The position numbers were made by a program, and so were the translations under genes. This document shows, in pieces, positions 1-9,784 of a stretch of DNA of 64,000 nt; position 1 is the first letter of the stretch, and the number at the start of each line of letters is the position of its first letter. This DNA comes from Methanobacteriales archaeon HGW-Methanobacteriales-1 (lineage in GTDB: Archaea > Methanobacteriota > Methanobacteria > Methanobacteriales > Methanobacteriaceae). Below the pieces are notes generated by a model, which saw only the letters and a program-made list of their open reading frames with translations, was not told the origin of the DNA and ran no database searches. The stretch covers positions 62,001 to 126,000 of the forward strand of contig PGYO01000009.1 in NCBI GenBank assembly GCA_002839705.1, in the 5' to 3' direction.

Positions 1-31
1 AAACATTCAATAATAACTTGAGACCGATAAA

Positions 32-841
32 ATGGACCTATTAGTATCTCTTTTAATGATTATTTTATTCTTAGTCCTTCTTGTATTTGTTTTTTCCATG
101 GCATTGTTAACACCAATAATTGGCAAGAAGAATCTGTTATTTGTAATATTTATGGGTTTTATGGTAGGTATTGTGGGGGGAGCTTTTTTTATAGCGCCTT
201 TATATGATGACATTCCTCAAATGGCCCGTGGCTATTATCAATATACTAGTAATGCTAATGAGACTATTGGGGTTGATGTATCAACTAATATTGACGTAAC
301 TGATTTTATGGATAGCACCAGCAAGTTGGATGGTGTTTTAGAAGTTTATAGTAATGGAATCATTATAAAGACAGATCCATTCACGGTTGAACGTAAGAAA
401 CTTATTGAAGAAAAAATTCCATTAATTGATTCAAATATAACTTCCTGGAAAGTTAATGAATCTGGGGTTATTACTTTAACGGTGAAAAAAGGATACAATC
501 CAGAAACAGCCATTAAAAATTTAGGGGATTGGATGATGTTAACTGGTGGTATAAACATTAAATACAGTATGGTACACGTATCCATTATTGCCCAAGCATC
601 CCAGGTAAATAGTATTATAAACTCTATTTCTAAGCAACAGATAGTTGTCACTGGAGTCCAGGGCCCTGTAGAAGATAAAATAGCTTGGTTGACTGAAATT
701 TTACCCAATAAATCTAATATTATAATCTTTTGTGGATTTTTAGGTATGTTAACTGGATTGGCCGGAGTATTTATTGATACGATTATCATGTTTGTTAAAG
801 ATCTTAAAAAGAAAGCTCTTAGAAAACGAGATGATGAATAA
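32..841 (+). CDS. Conserved membrane protein of unknown function
   Basis: 269-residue protein with two hydrophobic segments near the N-terminus (about residues 2-26 and 35-56) and one near the C-terminus (about 228-252), followed by a Lys/Arg-rich tail. The central part of about 170 residues is polar and probably forms a domain outside the membrane. I recognise no catalytic motif. ATG at 32 is the first start available in the frame, but the window begins only 31 bases upstream, so operon context cannot be judged. It probably belongs to a family restricted to methanogens; no function is assigned. Confidence 0.75.
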   Translation: MDLLVSLLMIILFLVLLVFVFSMALLTPIIGKKNLLFVIFMGFMVGIVGGAFFIAPLYDDIPQMARGYYQYTSNANETIGVDVSTNIDVTDFMDSTSKLDGVLEVYSNGIIIKTDPFTVERKKLIEEKIPLIDSNITSWKVNESGVITLTVKKGYNPETAIKNLGDWMMLTGGINIKYSMVHVSIIAQASQVNSIINSISKQQIVVTGVQGPVEDKIAWLTEILPNKSNIIIFCGFLGMLTGLAGVFIDTIIMFVKDLKKKALRKRDDE

Positions 842-996
842 TTAATTATATTTAATTTATTGAATTAAATTAAGATTAATAAATAAATATATGGAATTAA
901 TTGAATACTTGAAAAAATATTCTTATAAATTTTTAATCATAACGGAAAATTAAATCGAAAAATTAATATTTAAATATTAAATCAAGAGATTTTATT

Positions 997-1683
997 ATGA
1001 ATGCCGCAGTTTTATTTTCTGGTGGAAAAGATAGTACCATGGCTGTTTATCAAGCTATGGAAGATGGAAATGATGTTAAATTTTTATTTTCCATGATTTC
1101 TGAGAATCCTCATTCTTACATGTATCATGTGCCTAATATTCATATAACTGAACTTTCAGCTCAGGCCATGGATATTCCTTTAATAAAAGGAATAACTAAA
1201 GGTGAAGAGGAAAAAGAAGTTGATGATTTAAAGGACGCTTTAATAAATTTGAAGAATTTGGGTGTGGAAGCAATTTATTCCGGTGCCCTATATTCTGTTT
1301 ATCAAAAATCCAGAATTGATAAGATTTGTGCAGATATTGGTTTAGAATCTATTGCTCCTTTATGGCAGAGAGATTCTGAAGAATATATGCGAGAATTAAT
1401 TGATCTGGAATTTGAAATTATTTTAACCGGAGTAGCTGCTGAAGGCCTGGATGAATCGTGGTTAGGTCGTAAAGTCGATGATGAATCTTTAGAAGAATTG
1501 ATAAAATTAAATGAGAAATTTGGGATAAATATTGCCTTTGAGGGTGGAGAAGCTGAAACTCTGGTTCTTGATTGTCCAATTTTTAATAAAAAAATTAAAA
1601 TATTAGAATCCAAAAAAAACTGGTCTTATGATAATGGCTTTTTGGACATTAAAGATGCTGTTTTAGAGGATAAAAACAAATAA
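997..1683 (+). CDS. Dph6/DUF71-family ATP pyrophosphatase (diphthine--ammonia ligase-like)
   Basis: 228-residue PP-loop ATPase. The N-terminus carries the SGGKDS pyrophosphatase loop at about residues 8-13, and the C-terminal half carries the family motif EGGEAETLVLDCP at about 182-194. In the Dph6 family this fold adenylates diphthine on elongation factor 2 so that ammonia can be added, the last step of diphthamide synthesis; an archaeal role in EF2 modification is the natural inference. It stands alone with about 150 bases of AT-rich DNA upstream, and a weak GAGAT sequence precedes the ATG. The family is secure; the exact substrate is inferred from eukaryotic members. Confidence 0.85.
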   Translation: MNAAVLFSGGKDSTMAVYQAMEDGNDVKFLFSMISENPHSYMYHVPNIHITELSAQAMDIPLIKGITKGEEEKEVDDLKDALINLKNLGVEAIYSGALYSVYQKSRIDKICADIGLESIAPLWQRDSEEYMRELIDLEFEIILTGVAAEGLDESWLGRKVDDESLEELIKLNEKFGINIAFEGGEAETLVLDCPIFNKKIKILESKKNWSYDNGFLDIKDAVLEDKNK

Positions 1684-1782
1684 GAATCTTTTTTAATTAT
1701 AATTAATTTAAACCATTTAAATAAATTCGAGCTTTATAATTCTTTAAAATAAAATATACTTAAATTAAATAATTTAATTATT

Positions 1783-2172
1783 TCAAAATTTATCAAATTC
1801 TTCAATAGGGGCCAGCCAATTTAAAACTTCTTCTAAATTAGATGAATCTATTTTAATTTGGATATCTCCTAAAGGACTATTACCTTCTGAAAAATTGATT
1901 TCATTAACAAAAGCTGTTTGTTTACTTATATAAAAAGTTAAAGTGTTATCATTAAGGCTATTATCCATAATTAATCTGGCTACGGCTATTATCTCTCTTT
2001 TTTCAAGGGTTTTCTTAAAATTATTTAATAAATCCTTATTTCCTTTTAAAAAAAATTTATCTGCATCCTGTTGAATATTTCCCTTAGGAAAAATATTATG
2101 GATCGATTTTTTTACTTTTTCAGGGTCTTCAGTTAGATTAATTTTAGATGAAATCTCAACTAAGCATTCCAT
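1783..2172 (-). CDS. UPF0201-family RNA-binding-like protein
   Basis: 129-residue protein resembling the archaeal UPF0201 family, small proteins with a ribosomal L5-like fold. It opens with a short beta strand (MECLVEISSKINLTEDPEKV) followed by a helix, as in that family. It lies 17 bases downstream of the UPF0200 kinase on the same strand, so the two are probably cotranscribed, a pairing I recall from other methanogens. There is no catalytic motif and the biological role is unknown. Confidence 0.75.
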   Translation of the reverse strand: MECLVEISSKINLTEDPEKVKKSIHNIFPKGNIQQDADKFFLKGNKDLLNNFKKTLEKREIIAVARLIMDNSLNDNTLTFYISKQTAFVNEINFSEGNSPLGDIQIKIDSSNLEEVLNWLAPIEEFDKF

Positions 2173-2189
2173 AGGTATTCCCCATATTA

Positions 2190-2753
2190 TTATTTTTTAT
2201 TATTCTTACTTTCAATTTGCTGCTTAATTATTCTTTTGGACTGGTTTTTGAATCGCCATAGGGGGCCTTCATTAACAATTAAATAATCAGACATGGCAAT
2301 AACTTCACCGATTCCAAAACCAAGTTCTCTTTTATCTCTTATTTGGAACTCTAAATACTCTTCAGAGTCATCAGAGCGTTTTCTTCTTTTTAAGCGTCTA
2401 AATCTAGTTTTAGGGCTTGAAAAAACGGATACAACAGCGAAATTAGAGAAGTTTTTTTGAAATATTTCAATTTCATAAGGACTCCTTATTCCTTCGATCA
2501 TATAGGTTATTTTCTTTGTTTCAAATTGAGCATAATTCATTTTGATTTTTTCTACACACTTTTCGGCTACAACATAGTCCCCATATTCTTTTCTCAATGA
2601 AACAGCAGTTTCTCCTATTTCCTGACCTCTAATTTCTGCTTCATCCCTAATCACGTCACCCATACGTATGATTTTCACGCCCATTTTTTGAGCAATGCGA
2701 GATACAACTCCTTTACCTGATCCAGGCATCCCTGATACTCCAAATACTTTCAT
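2190..2753 (-). CDS. UPF0200-family nucleotide kinase-like P-loop protein
   Basis: 187 residues with a Walker A loop GMPGSGKG at about residues 8-15, characteristic of dephospho-CoA kinase/adenylate kinase-like archaeal UPF0200 proteins (MJ1399 type). The RMGDVIRDEA segment after it fits the NMP-kinase fold. The substrate is not established. The next upstream gene on this strand (2870-3604) encodes a coenzyme A biosynthesis enzyme, which makes a link to CoA metabolism attractive but unproven. Upstream gene of a two-gene unit with the UPF0201 gene; GGA lies just before the ATG. Confidence 0.8.
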   Translation of the reverse strand: MKVFGVSGMPGSGKGVVSRIAQKMGVKIIRMGDVIRDEAEIRGQEIGETAVSLRKEYGDYVVAEKCVEKIKMNYAQFETKKITYMIEGIRSPYEIEIFQKNFSNFAVVSVFSSPKTRFRRLKRRKRSDDSEEYLEFQIRDKRELGFGIGEVIAMSDYLIVNEGPLWRFKNQSKRIIKQQIESKNNKK

Positions 2754-2869
2754 TTTTCCACTTCAGGTTATATTTGTAAAATTAAATCACATTAATACTA
2801 AAATTTTAAATAAAATACAAATATTTATTTAAATATAATTAGTTATCTAATCCATATTTACTAATTAAT

Positions 2870-3604
2870 TTACTTTAATTCTATAATCTTTAAAGACTCT
2901 TTTAAGTTTTTCTTATTATTAAAACTCTTTAAAATATTCTCAATATATCTATTATCTTTTTCCTTTAAAGATAAGACCATTTCTTTTAATAATGGAATGA
3001 CTCGAACAATATTATCTACTATGGTAATTGAAGACATTTGAGCTGTCCTTGAAAGCGGATTTAAGTCTATGTTAATAACTTTTTTACCACTATGGGTCAA
3101 TATTTCCGCCCTATCTCCATCTTCTAATGGAACAAGAACTACATCTGCGTCATAAATTCCCTTTGGGCTTGCAGTAGCTCGGGGGCTCTCAATACCATCG
3201 ATATATATTAAATTATCTGAATTTATACCTAAAACTTCTGTAGCTCCTGCTTGTTTTAAGACCTTTTCAATAGCATCCACTCTTTCAGGAGTGCGGTAGA
3301 AAAGATTAATTTCAATTTTAGCATCCAAAGTTTGGCTTAATTCTACTATCTCATTAGCAACCAGTGCTGCAGTATTTCCATTAACTGATAAAACAGGATT
3401 ATGGGCTAATAATAATGCTGCAGCCGCAGCATTGATAGATTTTTTAGCAGAAATGCTAGTTTTTTCCCCTATTAAGTAATCAAATGCTTCTCCACGCCCA
3501 TGAGCTATCATTCCAGAATCGGCAAGAATACCATTTTTATGGGCCTTAACTATTTTATCCCTGAGAACCAGAGAATGGTAACGCGGATGATTTTTGGGAA
3601 TCAT
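2870..3604 (-). CDS. 4-phosphopantoate--beta-alanine ligase (archaeal phosphopantothenate synthetase)
   Basis: 244 residues, full length for the archaeal DUF137/phosphopantothenate synthetase family. This enzyme condenses 4-phosphopantoate with beta-alanine using ATP, replacing bacterial pantothenate synthetase and pantothenate kinase in archaeal CoA synthesis. Recognisable family segments are the N-terminal IPKNHPRYHSL, the AHGRGEAFDYLIGE block, HNPVLSVNGN, and DGDRAEILTHSGK followed by DLNPLSRTA near the C-terminus. The start has no Shine-Dalgarno sequence, but a TATA-like element lies about 22 bases upstream, so the message may be leaderless. Confidence 0.88.
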   Translation of the reverse strand: MIPKNHPRYHSLVLRDKIVKAHKNGILADSGMIAHGRGEAFDYLIGEKTSISAKKSINAAAAALLLAHNPVLSVNGNTAALVANEIVELSQTLDAKIEINLFYRTPERVDAIEKVLKQAGATEVLGINSDNLIYIDGIESPRATASPKGIYDADVVLVPLEDGDRAEILTHSGKKVINIDLNPLSRTAQMSSITIVDNIVRVIPLLKEMVLSLKEKDNRYIENILKSFNNKKNLKESLKIIELK

Positions 3605-3953
3605 AATAGAAATTAGGTTTATTTATATATAATAATTAATGTTTTTTTTAGTTGTTGCTTAAAATTAGAATTATTTCTGTAATAAAATAATTTTTATAAA
3701 TTTTAATAAAACCGGATAGAATAATGTTGAAATTAATTAATTTATCTAAAACATCGGTAATTTAATTTTATATGAAAACAAAGAAATATTGTATTAGATA
3801 AAAATTTTTTAATTTTTTCCAAATCTAATAAATACCTAAATTTAATAAATCCAGAAATAAAATTCAATTAATGAATAAATTTAAATTAAACATTTCAATT
3901 CATAAAATTTTAGACCCTAATTTCAGATGATTTAACAATGCAGGTGATTTTTC
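3605..3953. other. AT-rich divergent intergenic region
   Basis: Separates the divergently transcribed phosphopantothenate synthetase gene and the small membrane protein gene. Apart from the TATA-like element close to 3604 I see only AT-rich sequence with no credible reading frame or RNA gene. Confidence 0.5.
3621..3630 (-). promoter_or_regulatory. TATA-like element for the phosphopantothenate synthetase gene
   Basis: Read on the minus strand this is ATATATAAAT, centred about 22 bases before the ATG at 3604. Archaeal TATA boxes sit about 25 bases upstream of transcription starts, so transcription would begin at or very near the ATG, which fits the missing Shine-Dalgarno sequence. Confidence 0.45.
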
Positions 3954-4184
3954 ATGAAAGAAGATATTGATATTAATGCTGAGACAACTTCAAAATACGA
4001 TGTTAAAGCAGATAAGAGTAAAAAAAATATTTGGGGAATTTATATTGGAATATGCCTGATTTTGATAGGTATATTTTGGTATGCCATTAACATGGGTTTG
4101 ATACCAGTTCAGTATCTTCAATCATGGCCTCAAATTTTAATTGTATTTGTTGGAATTTTAGTGTTAATTAAATCAATCAAATAG
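3954..4184 (+). CDS. Small two-helix membrane protein (LiaI/LiaF-like, DUF5668-type)
   Basis: 76 residues: a polar N-terminus of about 24 residues, then two transmembrane helices (about 27-45 and 55-73) separated by a short segment ending QSWPQ. The pattern of a glycine-rich helix, a short loop with W-P, and a second helix is that of the small LiaI-LiaF-like transmembrane region. GGTGAT lies 11 bases upstream of the ATG. In bacteria such domains occur in envelope-stress proteins; here the function is unknown. Confidence 0.6.
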   Translation: MKEDIDINAETTSKYDVKADKSKKNIWGIYIGICLILIGIFWYAINMGLIPVQYLQSWPQILIVFVGILVLIKSIK

Positions 4185-4291
4185 ATTTAAATGCTCTTTT
4201 AACAACAATAAATAATCAATTAACTCTCAATTAATATACAAATAAATCAATAAAGGATCATATTCGCTAATTTTTAAGGATGGTTAAAAAA

Positions 4292-5320
4292 ATGAAAGAA
4301 CTTATGAAAAAACTTTCTGATGTGCCTGGAATATCTGGATTCGAAGGTGAAGTTACTAAAATTATCTCTGATGAATTAAAGGATCATGCTGATCATATAG
4401 AAGAAGATAGATTAGGGAATATAATTGCTCTTAAAAAAGGCAGTCCGGATGGCCCAAAAGTCATGCTTGCTGCACACATGGACGAAATCGGACTTATGGT
4501 GCGTCATATTGATAAAAAAGGATTTATTAAATTCTCTAAAATTGGGGGAATTAATGATCAAATGCTTTTAAATCAAACTGTTTATATAAACACTGAAAAT
4601 GGCCCAGTATTTGGAGTTATTGGCTCTAAACCCCCACATAGGATGAAAGCAGCCGAACGAAAGAAAATTACTGACTATGAAAACATGTTTATTGATATTG
4701 GAGCTTCTAATGAAGAAGAGGCCCTAAAAATGGTCAGTATTGGAGATCCTATAGTATTTAATCATACTTATGCGGAATTACCTAATTCATTAATCACGGG
4801 TAAAGCCTTAGATAATAGAATTGGTTGTTTAATAATGATTGAAACTCTGAAAAGAGTAAATTCGAATGCTAATATTTATGGTGTAGGAACTGTTCAAGAA
4901 GAAGTTGGATTAAAAGGAGCTAAAACATCTGCTTTTAAAATTGACCCGGATTTTGCCCTGGCCCTAGATGTTACCATTGCGGGGGACCACCCTGGAATTA
5001 AAGAAGATGAAGCGCCAGCAAAAATTGGTAAAGGTCCTGCAATTATTCTTACCGATGCCAGTGGGCGGGGAATAATTACGCATCCTTCTATTAAAAAGTG
5101 GTTGACTTCTGCAGCTGATGAAGCAAAGATTCCAGTACAACTAGAAGTTAGTGACGGTGGAACTACTGATGCAACTGCTATTCACTTAACCAGAGAGGGT
5201 ATTCCTGCTGGTGTGGTATCTGTACCTACTAGATACATACACACTACCGTCAGTATTGCTAGTATAGAAGATATTGAAAATACAATTAATTTGCTAGTAA
5301 GTGCTATTAATAACTTATAA
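4292..5320 (+). CDS. M42-family glutamyl aminopeptidase/deblocking aminopeptidase
   Basis: 342 residues, normal length for an M42 (TET-like) aminopeptidase, a cytosolic dodecameric di-zinc exopeptidase that degrades peptides. Metal and catalytic signatures are visible: [11 protein letters not shown] (His and Asp), KALDNRIG (bridging Asp), [11 protein letters not shown] (catalytic Glu pair), [12 protein letters not shown], and the C-terminal TRYIHT histidine. An earlier ATG at 4280 is directly abutted by AAGG with no spacing, so the ATG at 4292, preceded by AAGGATGG at normal distance, is the better start. Confidence 0.88.
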   Translation: MKELMKKLSDVPGISGFEGEVTKIISDELKDHADHIEEDRLGNIIALKKGSPDGPKVMLAAHMDEIGLMVRHIDKKGFIKFSKIGGINDQMLLNQTVYINTENGPVFGVIGSKPPHRMKAAERKKITDYENMFIDIGASNEEEALKMVSIGDPIVFNHTYAELPNSLITGKALDNRIGCLIMIETLKRVNSNANIYGVGTVQEEVGLKGAKTSAFKIDPDFALALDVTIAGDHPGIKEDEAPAKIGKGPAIILTDASGRGIITHPSIKKWLTSAADEAKIPVQLEVSDGGTTDATAIHLTREGIPAGVVSVPTRYIHTTVSIASIEDIENTINLLVSAINNL

Positions 5321-5417
5321 ATAGTAGATAATAATTGATAGTTTATAATAGTTTTATTATTACTATCATTTTAGATTTTTTTATTTTTATTTAGGTTTTA
5401 GATATGAATAACTAGAT

Positions 5418-6131
5418 TTAAATCTCTTTTTCTATCTTATCAATGATTTCAATTCCATTAGATCCTATATCATAGGTAATGAATTCAATAGGTGTTTTGG
5501 TACTTCTCATTTTAATGATATCCATTATCCTTTCCCTTTGGCCAGTATAGGGATTTTCTCTTTTCATGAGTCTGATAGCACCATAAACAGAAAATAATGC
5601 TAGTTCATTATATTCGTGTGAAGTAGAACTATCTAAAATAATCATAGATGTAATTTTTTTTTGCTTTAATTCATATATTAAATGATCAAAACGATCTCTG
5701 AATTCATAAGGGGTTAATTTTGCAGTATAACTCCCTAAACTATCTATAATAACGACTTTAGTGTCTGGAGGAATATCATTAATTAATTTCTCAAAATCAC
5801 CTTTTACAGAATCAACGCCTATATTCATTTCTGCTTCGGTTACTCTGGCTCTTAATCCTGCAAGCTCAATCAGGTTCAAATTTCCTTTTTTTTTCAGAGA
5901 GCTCATATCCCATCCAAAAGACATACTCTGACGCTCTAAATCTTCATCATCTTCTTCAGTGGTAATATAAGAAGTTTTTAAACCATTTTTTGCACAGCTT
6001 ATTGCAAATTGTAGTCCAAAAATAGTTTTTCCAGATCCTGCATCCCCAGTAACCAGTAAAGTTCGGCCTTCAGGAAATCCTTCAACAATATCATCTAAGG
6101 TATCAATTCCCGTTTTTATTCTCTCTAACAT
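5418..6131 (-). CDS. KaiC/Rad55-like RecA-fold ATPase
   Basis: 237 residues with a Walker A loop GDAGSGKT at about 29-36, an acidic TTEEDDED segment after strand 2, and a Walker B strand [10 protein letters not shown] at about 124-133. This is the single-domain KaiC-like/Rad55 family common in euryarchaea. It lies 99 bases downstream of a REC-PAS response regulator on the same strand with GGAGGAGG before the ATG, so the pair probably forms a signalling unit. In archaea such ATPases are often linked to response regulators; whether this one acts in signalling or in DNA transactions cannot be decided from sequence. Confidence 0.8.
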   Translation of the reverse strand: MLERIKTGIDTLDDIVEGFPEGRTLLVTGDAGSGKTIFGLQFAISCAKNGLKTSYITTEEDDEDLERQSMSFGWDMSSLKKKGNLNLIELAGLRARVTEAEMNIGVDSVKGDFEKLINDIPPDTKVVIIDSLGSYTAKLTPYEFRDRFDHLIYELKQKKITSMIILDSSTSHEYNELALFSVYGAIRLMKRENPYTGQRERIMDIIKMRSTKTPIEFITYDIGSNGIEIIDKIEKEI

Positions 6132-6230
6132 GTTGCCTCCTCCTTATTAATTTAAATAAAATTCTAATAAAATTTAATAAATTAATAAATTTTATAAAAG
6201 CATACTTAATAGCATATTTTTGTAAAAGAG

Positions 6231-7502
6231 TTAGTTCGGAATGTAAAATTCGAATTTTATATTCTTGGAACCTTCCAGAAGACTTGATGTTTGAGTAACA
6301 GTTCCTTTTAGTCCAGTCCAGGTGAAGCTTCTAATAATCATAGCTCTAAAGATCAGAGTAAAAATAGGGTTTTTACGGGCTTCTTCTATCCAGGGAAATG
6401 TGATGAATTCCAGTTTAACTTTAGATTCCGTTCTAATAATTCTGGTTTTTATACCTAAATTAGATAACAGTTCGTTGATCCAAATTAAATAAGCATTAAA
6501 AATTTCTATATTGTTTTGATTATCATGTTCTTTTATTAGATCTAAGAAACCCTGTGCAGACATTTCTTTAATAAAATTTGGCCTAACATTTTTCTCAAAC
6601 CTATCCGCAAAATTTTTTATAATAGTATTTCTAAGTTGTGGAGGAATGGAAGAAGCAAAAACAGGTACGGCACTAACTACAAAACCATATAATTCTACAC
6701 GTGCCTTTTCTCTAATTAATTCTCCTCTTTGTTCTTCTGCTTCAACTCTAGATGTTATATCGTGACCAATAAATTGAATTATTGGCCCATGTTCTTCTGA
6801 ATTTAAAACAGATGAATATATTTCAAAATAAAGTTCTTGCCCATTTTTATCAAAAAGATTCATTTCAAGTGGCTCGGCTCCACTATTTTCTATTATTGAT
6901 GGAATAGAATCTAGATAATCGTTAATTTCATCTTCAATAAAAAATCCCATCTTGGCCAGGTTTAAAATAGATTTCCCAATGATCCTTTTTCGTCGAATTC
7001 CAATAATTTTTTCCACAGTTTGATTCATAAAAGTAATATTTCCTTGTGAATCAAGTAATAGAATAGGGTCTGGAAACGATTCAAATAGATTTCGATACTT
7101 TTCTTCACTTTCTTTAAGTTTACTATCCATTTGATGTTTATAAAGAGCAACTTCCACGGCACTGTGAAGTTCTCGGTCTTCAAATGGTTTGATTATATAT
7201 CCAAAAGGCCCGGTTAGCTTGGCCCTTCCTAGTGTTTTTTCATCTGAATATGCTGTTAAGTAAACAATAGGTATGTCACACTCTTCTCGAATTACCTGAG
7301 CAGCTTCAACACCATCCATTTTACCTTTTAATACAATATCCATTAATACAAGATCTGGTTTATATTTTTTAGTTTTTTCGATAGCTTCTTCACCTGAAGA
7401 GGCTATGCTCATCACGGTGTATCCTAGGCCCTCAGCTCTATGTTTAATGTCCATGGCCACAATGCTTTCATCTTCTACAACCAGTAATTTTGTATCCGGC
7501 AT
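6231..7502 (-). CDS. Response regulator: REC-PAS-MetOD1-like output domain
   Basis: 423 residues. Residues about 1-120 are a receiver domain with phosphoacceptor Asp55 in LVLMDIVLKG and the conserved Lys in YIIKPF. Residues about 130-260 are a PAS domain ending in the DIT motif. The C-terminal about 160 residues resemble the methanogen output domain found in the protein at 19102-19962 (shared pattern PW.EEA..NPIF...... I.RSF.WT.L.G.V). The cysteines of that paralogue are absent here. ATG at 7502 is preceded by GGTGGA at good spacing; an in-frame ATG at 7514 has none. Probably cotranscribed with the KaiC-like gene. Confidence 0.8.
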   Translation of the reverse strand: MPDTKLLVVEDESIVAMDIKHRAEGLGYTVMSIASSGEEAIEKTKKYKPDLVLMDIVLKGKMDGVEAAQVIREECDIPIVYLTAYSDEKTLGRAKLTGPFGYIIKPFEDRELHSAVEVALYKHQMDSKLKESEEKYRNLFESFPDPILLLDSQGNITFMNQTVEKIIGIRRKRIIGKSILNLAKMGFFIEDEINDYLDSIPSIIENSGAEPLEMNLFDKNGQELYFEIYSSVLNSEEHGPIIQFIGHDITSRVEAEEQRGELIREKARVELYGFVVSAVPVFASSIPPQLRNTIIKNFADRFEKNVRPNFIKEMSAQGFLDLIKEHDNQNNIEIFNAYLIWINELLSNLGIKTRIIRTESKVKLEFITFPWIEEARKNPIFTLIFRAMIIRSFTWTGLKGTVTQTSSLLEGSKNIKFEFYIPN

Positions 7503-8026
7503 TTTATCCACCATTTAATATCGATTATTAAAGTAACGACACGAATTTATTTAAGAGAAATGTAATCAATGAATTTTTATATCATTTATAATCTATTTTG
7601 AAAAATTTTCATAAGTTACATAATAATTTTATAATACTATTTATGGCTGTTTTATACTTAAATTTTTATCTAACCAAATGAAAAATACTCTTTATTTTTT
7701 TTAAAATTTAATTATAAAACCTTATTCTATTTTATTCTTCTAAATAATATTAATAGTTTTATATACAAATTTCTAAATTGCAAAACGGCTGTTTTAATAT
7801 AAAATATCACTTAATTTCATTTAAACTTTAATTTGAAAAATAGAATTTTTTAAGCATATATTATTATAGTATAATATTATTAATTAAGAATTTCCCCATC
7901 ATTCCAGAGCATTATAGTATAATATTATTAATTAAGAATTTCCCCATCATTCCAGAGCATTATCATTTTCAATTAAGTTTTTAATTAAGATGAAAATAGA
8001 ACGATGATAAATGATTTGAGTTATAA
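7503..8026. other. AT-rich intergenic region with a tandem duplication
   Basis: 524 bases between uvrC (ending at 8027) and the REC-PAS regulator, both on the minus strand. No credible gene. The only structured part is the duplicated 48-base unit at 7863-7963, just downstream of uvrC. Confidence 0.5.
7863..7963. repeat. Perfect 48-bp tandem duplication (about 2.1 copies)
   Basis: Two identical head-to-tail 48-base units (7863-7910 and 7911-7958), each beginning ATTATAGTATAATATTATT and ending CATTCCAGAGC, followed by the first five bases of a third copy. The perfect identity indicates a recent duplication. The repeat lies about 65 bases past the uvrC stop codon, where the transcript end of uvrC is expected. 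Confidence 0.95.
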
Positions 8027-9784
8027 TTATTTGAAATAATTATAAATTGTTTGGGCGACTTTTTTATTCATACCTTTTACTTGCATTAAATCATCAATTT
8101 CTGCTTTTTTTATGGATTCAATATCACCAAAGTGTCTTAAAAGATTAATTTTTCTTTTGGGACCTACACCTAAGATTTCATCCAACTGGGAGTAATCAAT
8201 TTCTTTTGATCGGATATTACGATGGTAAGAAACAGCAAATCGGTGTGCTTCATCTCTTATTCTTTGCAATAAGAAAAGGGCCTGTGAATTAGGAGGTAAT
8301 ATTATTGGTTCATTCATTTGGGGAATAAATATATGTTCAAATTCCTTTGCAAGTCCAATAACTGGAATCATGTTCAAGTTAAGAGATTTTAAAACTTCAA
8401 CTGCAATTTTTAACTGCCCTTTACCCCCATCGACTAAAATTAAATCTGGATGGTCCTCATTTTCTCTTAAAAGCTTTTCATATCTTCGAGTTAATAGTTC
8501 TCTCATCATGCCATAGTCATCTGGCCCTGGTGTTTCCAGTCGGTACTTTCTATATCTGGATTTTTTGGGTTGAGCATTCTGAAAACTTACCATGGATCCA
8601 ACAGCTGATTTTCCAGAGATATTAGAAACATCAAATCCTTCAATGTTTTGAGGAATTTTCGGAAGTTTTAAATATTTTTTAAGGTCTAGAAGAGCATTTT
8701 TGACCTGTTTTTTCTGATTTTTTATAATATCTGCATTTTTGGCTGCCATCCGTATCAATTTAAACTTCACACCATCATGAGGAACAATAATTTCCACAGG
8801 AGCTTCTCGAATATCAGAAAGCCAATCTGTAATCAGCTTTTCTTCTTTTATTATATACTGTAAGATGATTTCACCAGGAACGTATCGAGGATTAGCATAA
8901 TATTGTTTTATAAAAGCAGATAAAATATCTTCAGGAGGAGTATTTTCTACTCCGGCCATTAAAAAATCGTCTTTTCCAGTAATTTTACCCTCACGAACCG
9001 AGAAAACAACCATACAAGCCATTTTTTTATCATATGAGCCAGCTATGATATCTTGATTAATATTGTTATTGAAGGCCACATTTTGACTTTCCATTACATC
9101 ATGTATGGAGTTAATCTGATCTCTTATAACTGCTGCTCTTTCGAATTCTTGATTTTTAGCAGCAATAATCATATCTTCATCTAGCATTTCTATTACTTTA
9201 GAATATCTGCCCTGGAAAAAAAGGTCGATACTATCAATAAGTTTTTTATATTCTGCTTTTGTAATTTGTCCGGCACAAGGCGCATGACAAAGATCTATCT
9301 GGCTGTTAAGGCAGGGTCCATCCATTCTTTTACAGTCTCGAATTTTAAAAAGAGATTTTACAAATTTAACAGTTTTTTTAACTGAACCTGCATCGGTAAA
9401 TGGTCCAAAATAGTGGGAACCATCTCCAGAAATATTTCTGGTGATTAATATGCGGGGAAATTTTTCCCGTGTAATTTTAATATAGGGGTATCTTTTATCG
9501 TCTTTTAACCGAACATTATATGTGGGCCTGTATTTTTTTATTAAATTGGCCTCTAATATTAATGCTTCCTTTTCAGTATCGGTAATGATATATTCCAGGC
9601 TTTGGAACTGGCCCATCATTATTTTTGTTTTGACAGACTCATGATACTCTTTAAAATAGGATTTAACCCTTTTTTTTAAAGATATGGATTTTCCAACGTA
9701 AATCACATTATCCCGTGCATCTTTCATTATATAAACGCCGGTTTTATCTGGAAGATCATTGGGATTATCGACTTGTGTGGACAA
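8027..9784 (-). CDS. uvrC: Excinuclease ABC subunit C
   Basis: 585 residues, full length. UvrC makes the dual incisions around DNA lesions after UvrB loading. Visible parts are the GIY-YIG nuclease domain at the N-terminus (TGVYIMK and IYVGKSISLKKR, about 15-45), a cysteine cluster at about 150-165, the UvrB-interacting UVR segment at about 200-235, the RNase H-like second nuclease domain (FDVSNISGKSAVGSMV; LVDGGKGQL), and a C-terminal helix-hairpin-helix pair (ILGVGPKRK, VKGMNKKV). The start is TTG at 9784, with GAGGT placing its GG nine bases upstream. Next to uvrB and uvrA but transcribed divergently from them. Confidence 0.97.
   Translation of the reverse strand: MSTQVDNPNDLPDKTGVYIMKDARDNVIYVGKSISLKKRVKSYFKEYHESVKTKIMMGQFQSLEYIITDTEKEALILEANLIKKYRPTYNVRLKDDKRYPYIKITREKFPRILITRNISGDGSHYFGPFTDAGSVKKTVKFVKSLFKIRDCKRMDGPCLNSQIDLCHAPCAGQITKAEYKKLIDSIDLFFQGRYSKVIEMLDEDMIIAAKNQEFERAAVIRDQINSIHDVMESQNVAFNNNINQDIIAGSYDKKMACMVVFSVREGKITGKDDFLMAGVENTPPEDILSAFIKQYYANPRYVPGEIILQYIIKEEKLITDWLSDIREAPVEIIVPHDGVKFKLIRMAAKNADIIKNQKKQVKNALLDLKKYLKLPKIPQNIEGFDVSNISGKSAVGSMVSFQNAQPKKSRYRKYRLETPGPDDYGMMRELLTRRYEKLLRENEDHPDLILVDGGKGQLKIAVEVLKSLNLNMIPVIGLAKEFEHIFIPQMNEPIILPPNSQALFLLQRIRDEAHRFAVSYHRNIRSKEIDYSQLDEILGVGPKRKINLLRHFGDIESIKKAEIDDLMQVKGMNKKVAQTIYNYFK

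Noticed and set aside
7-213. 68-codon minus-strand frame at the window start
   Set aside because: Antisense to a well-supported membrane protein gene and without a ribosome-binding site.
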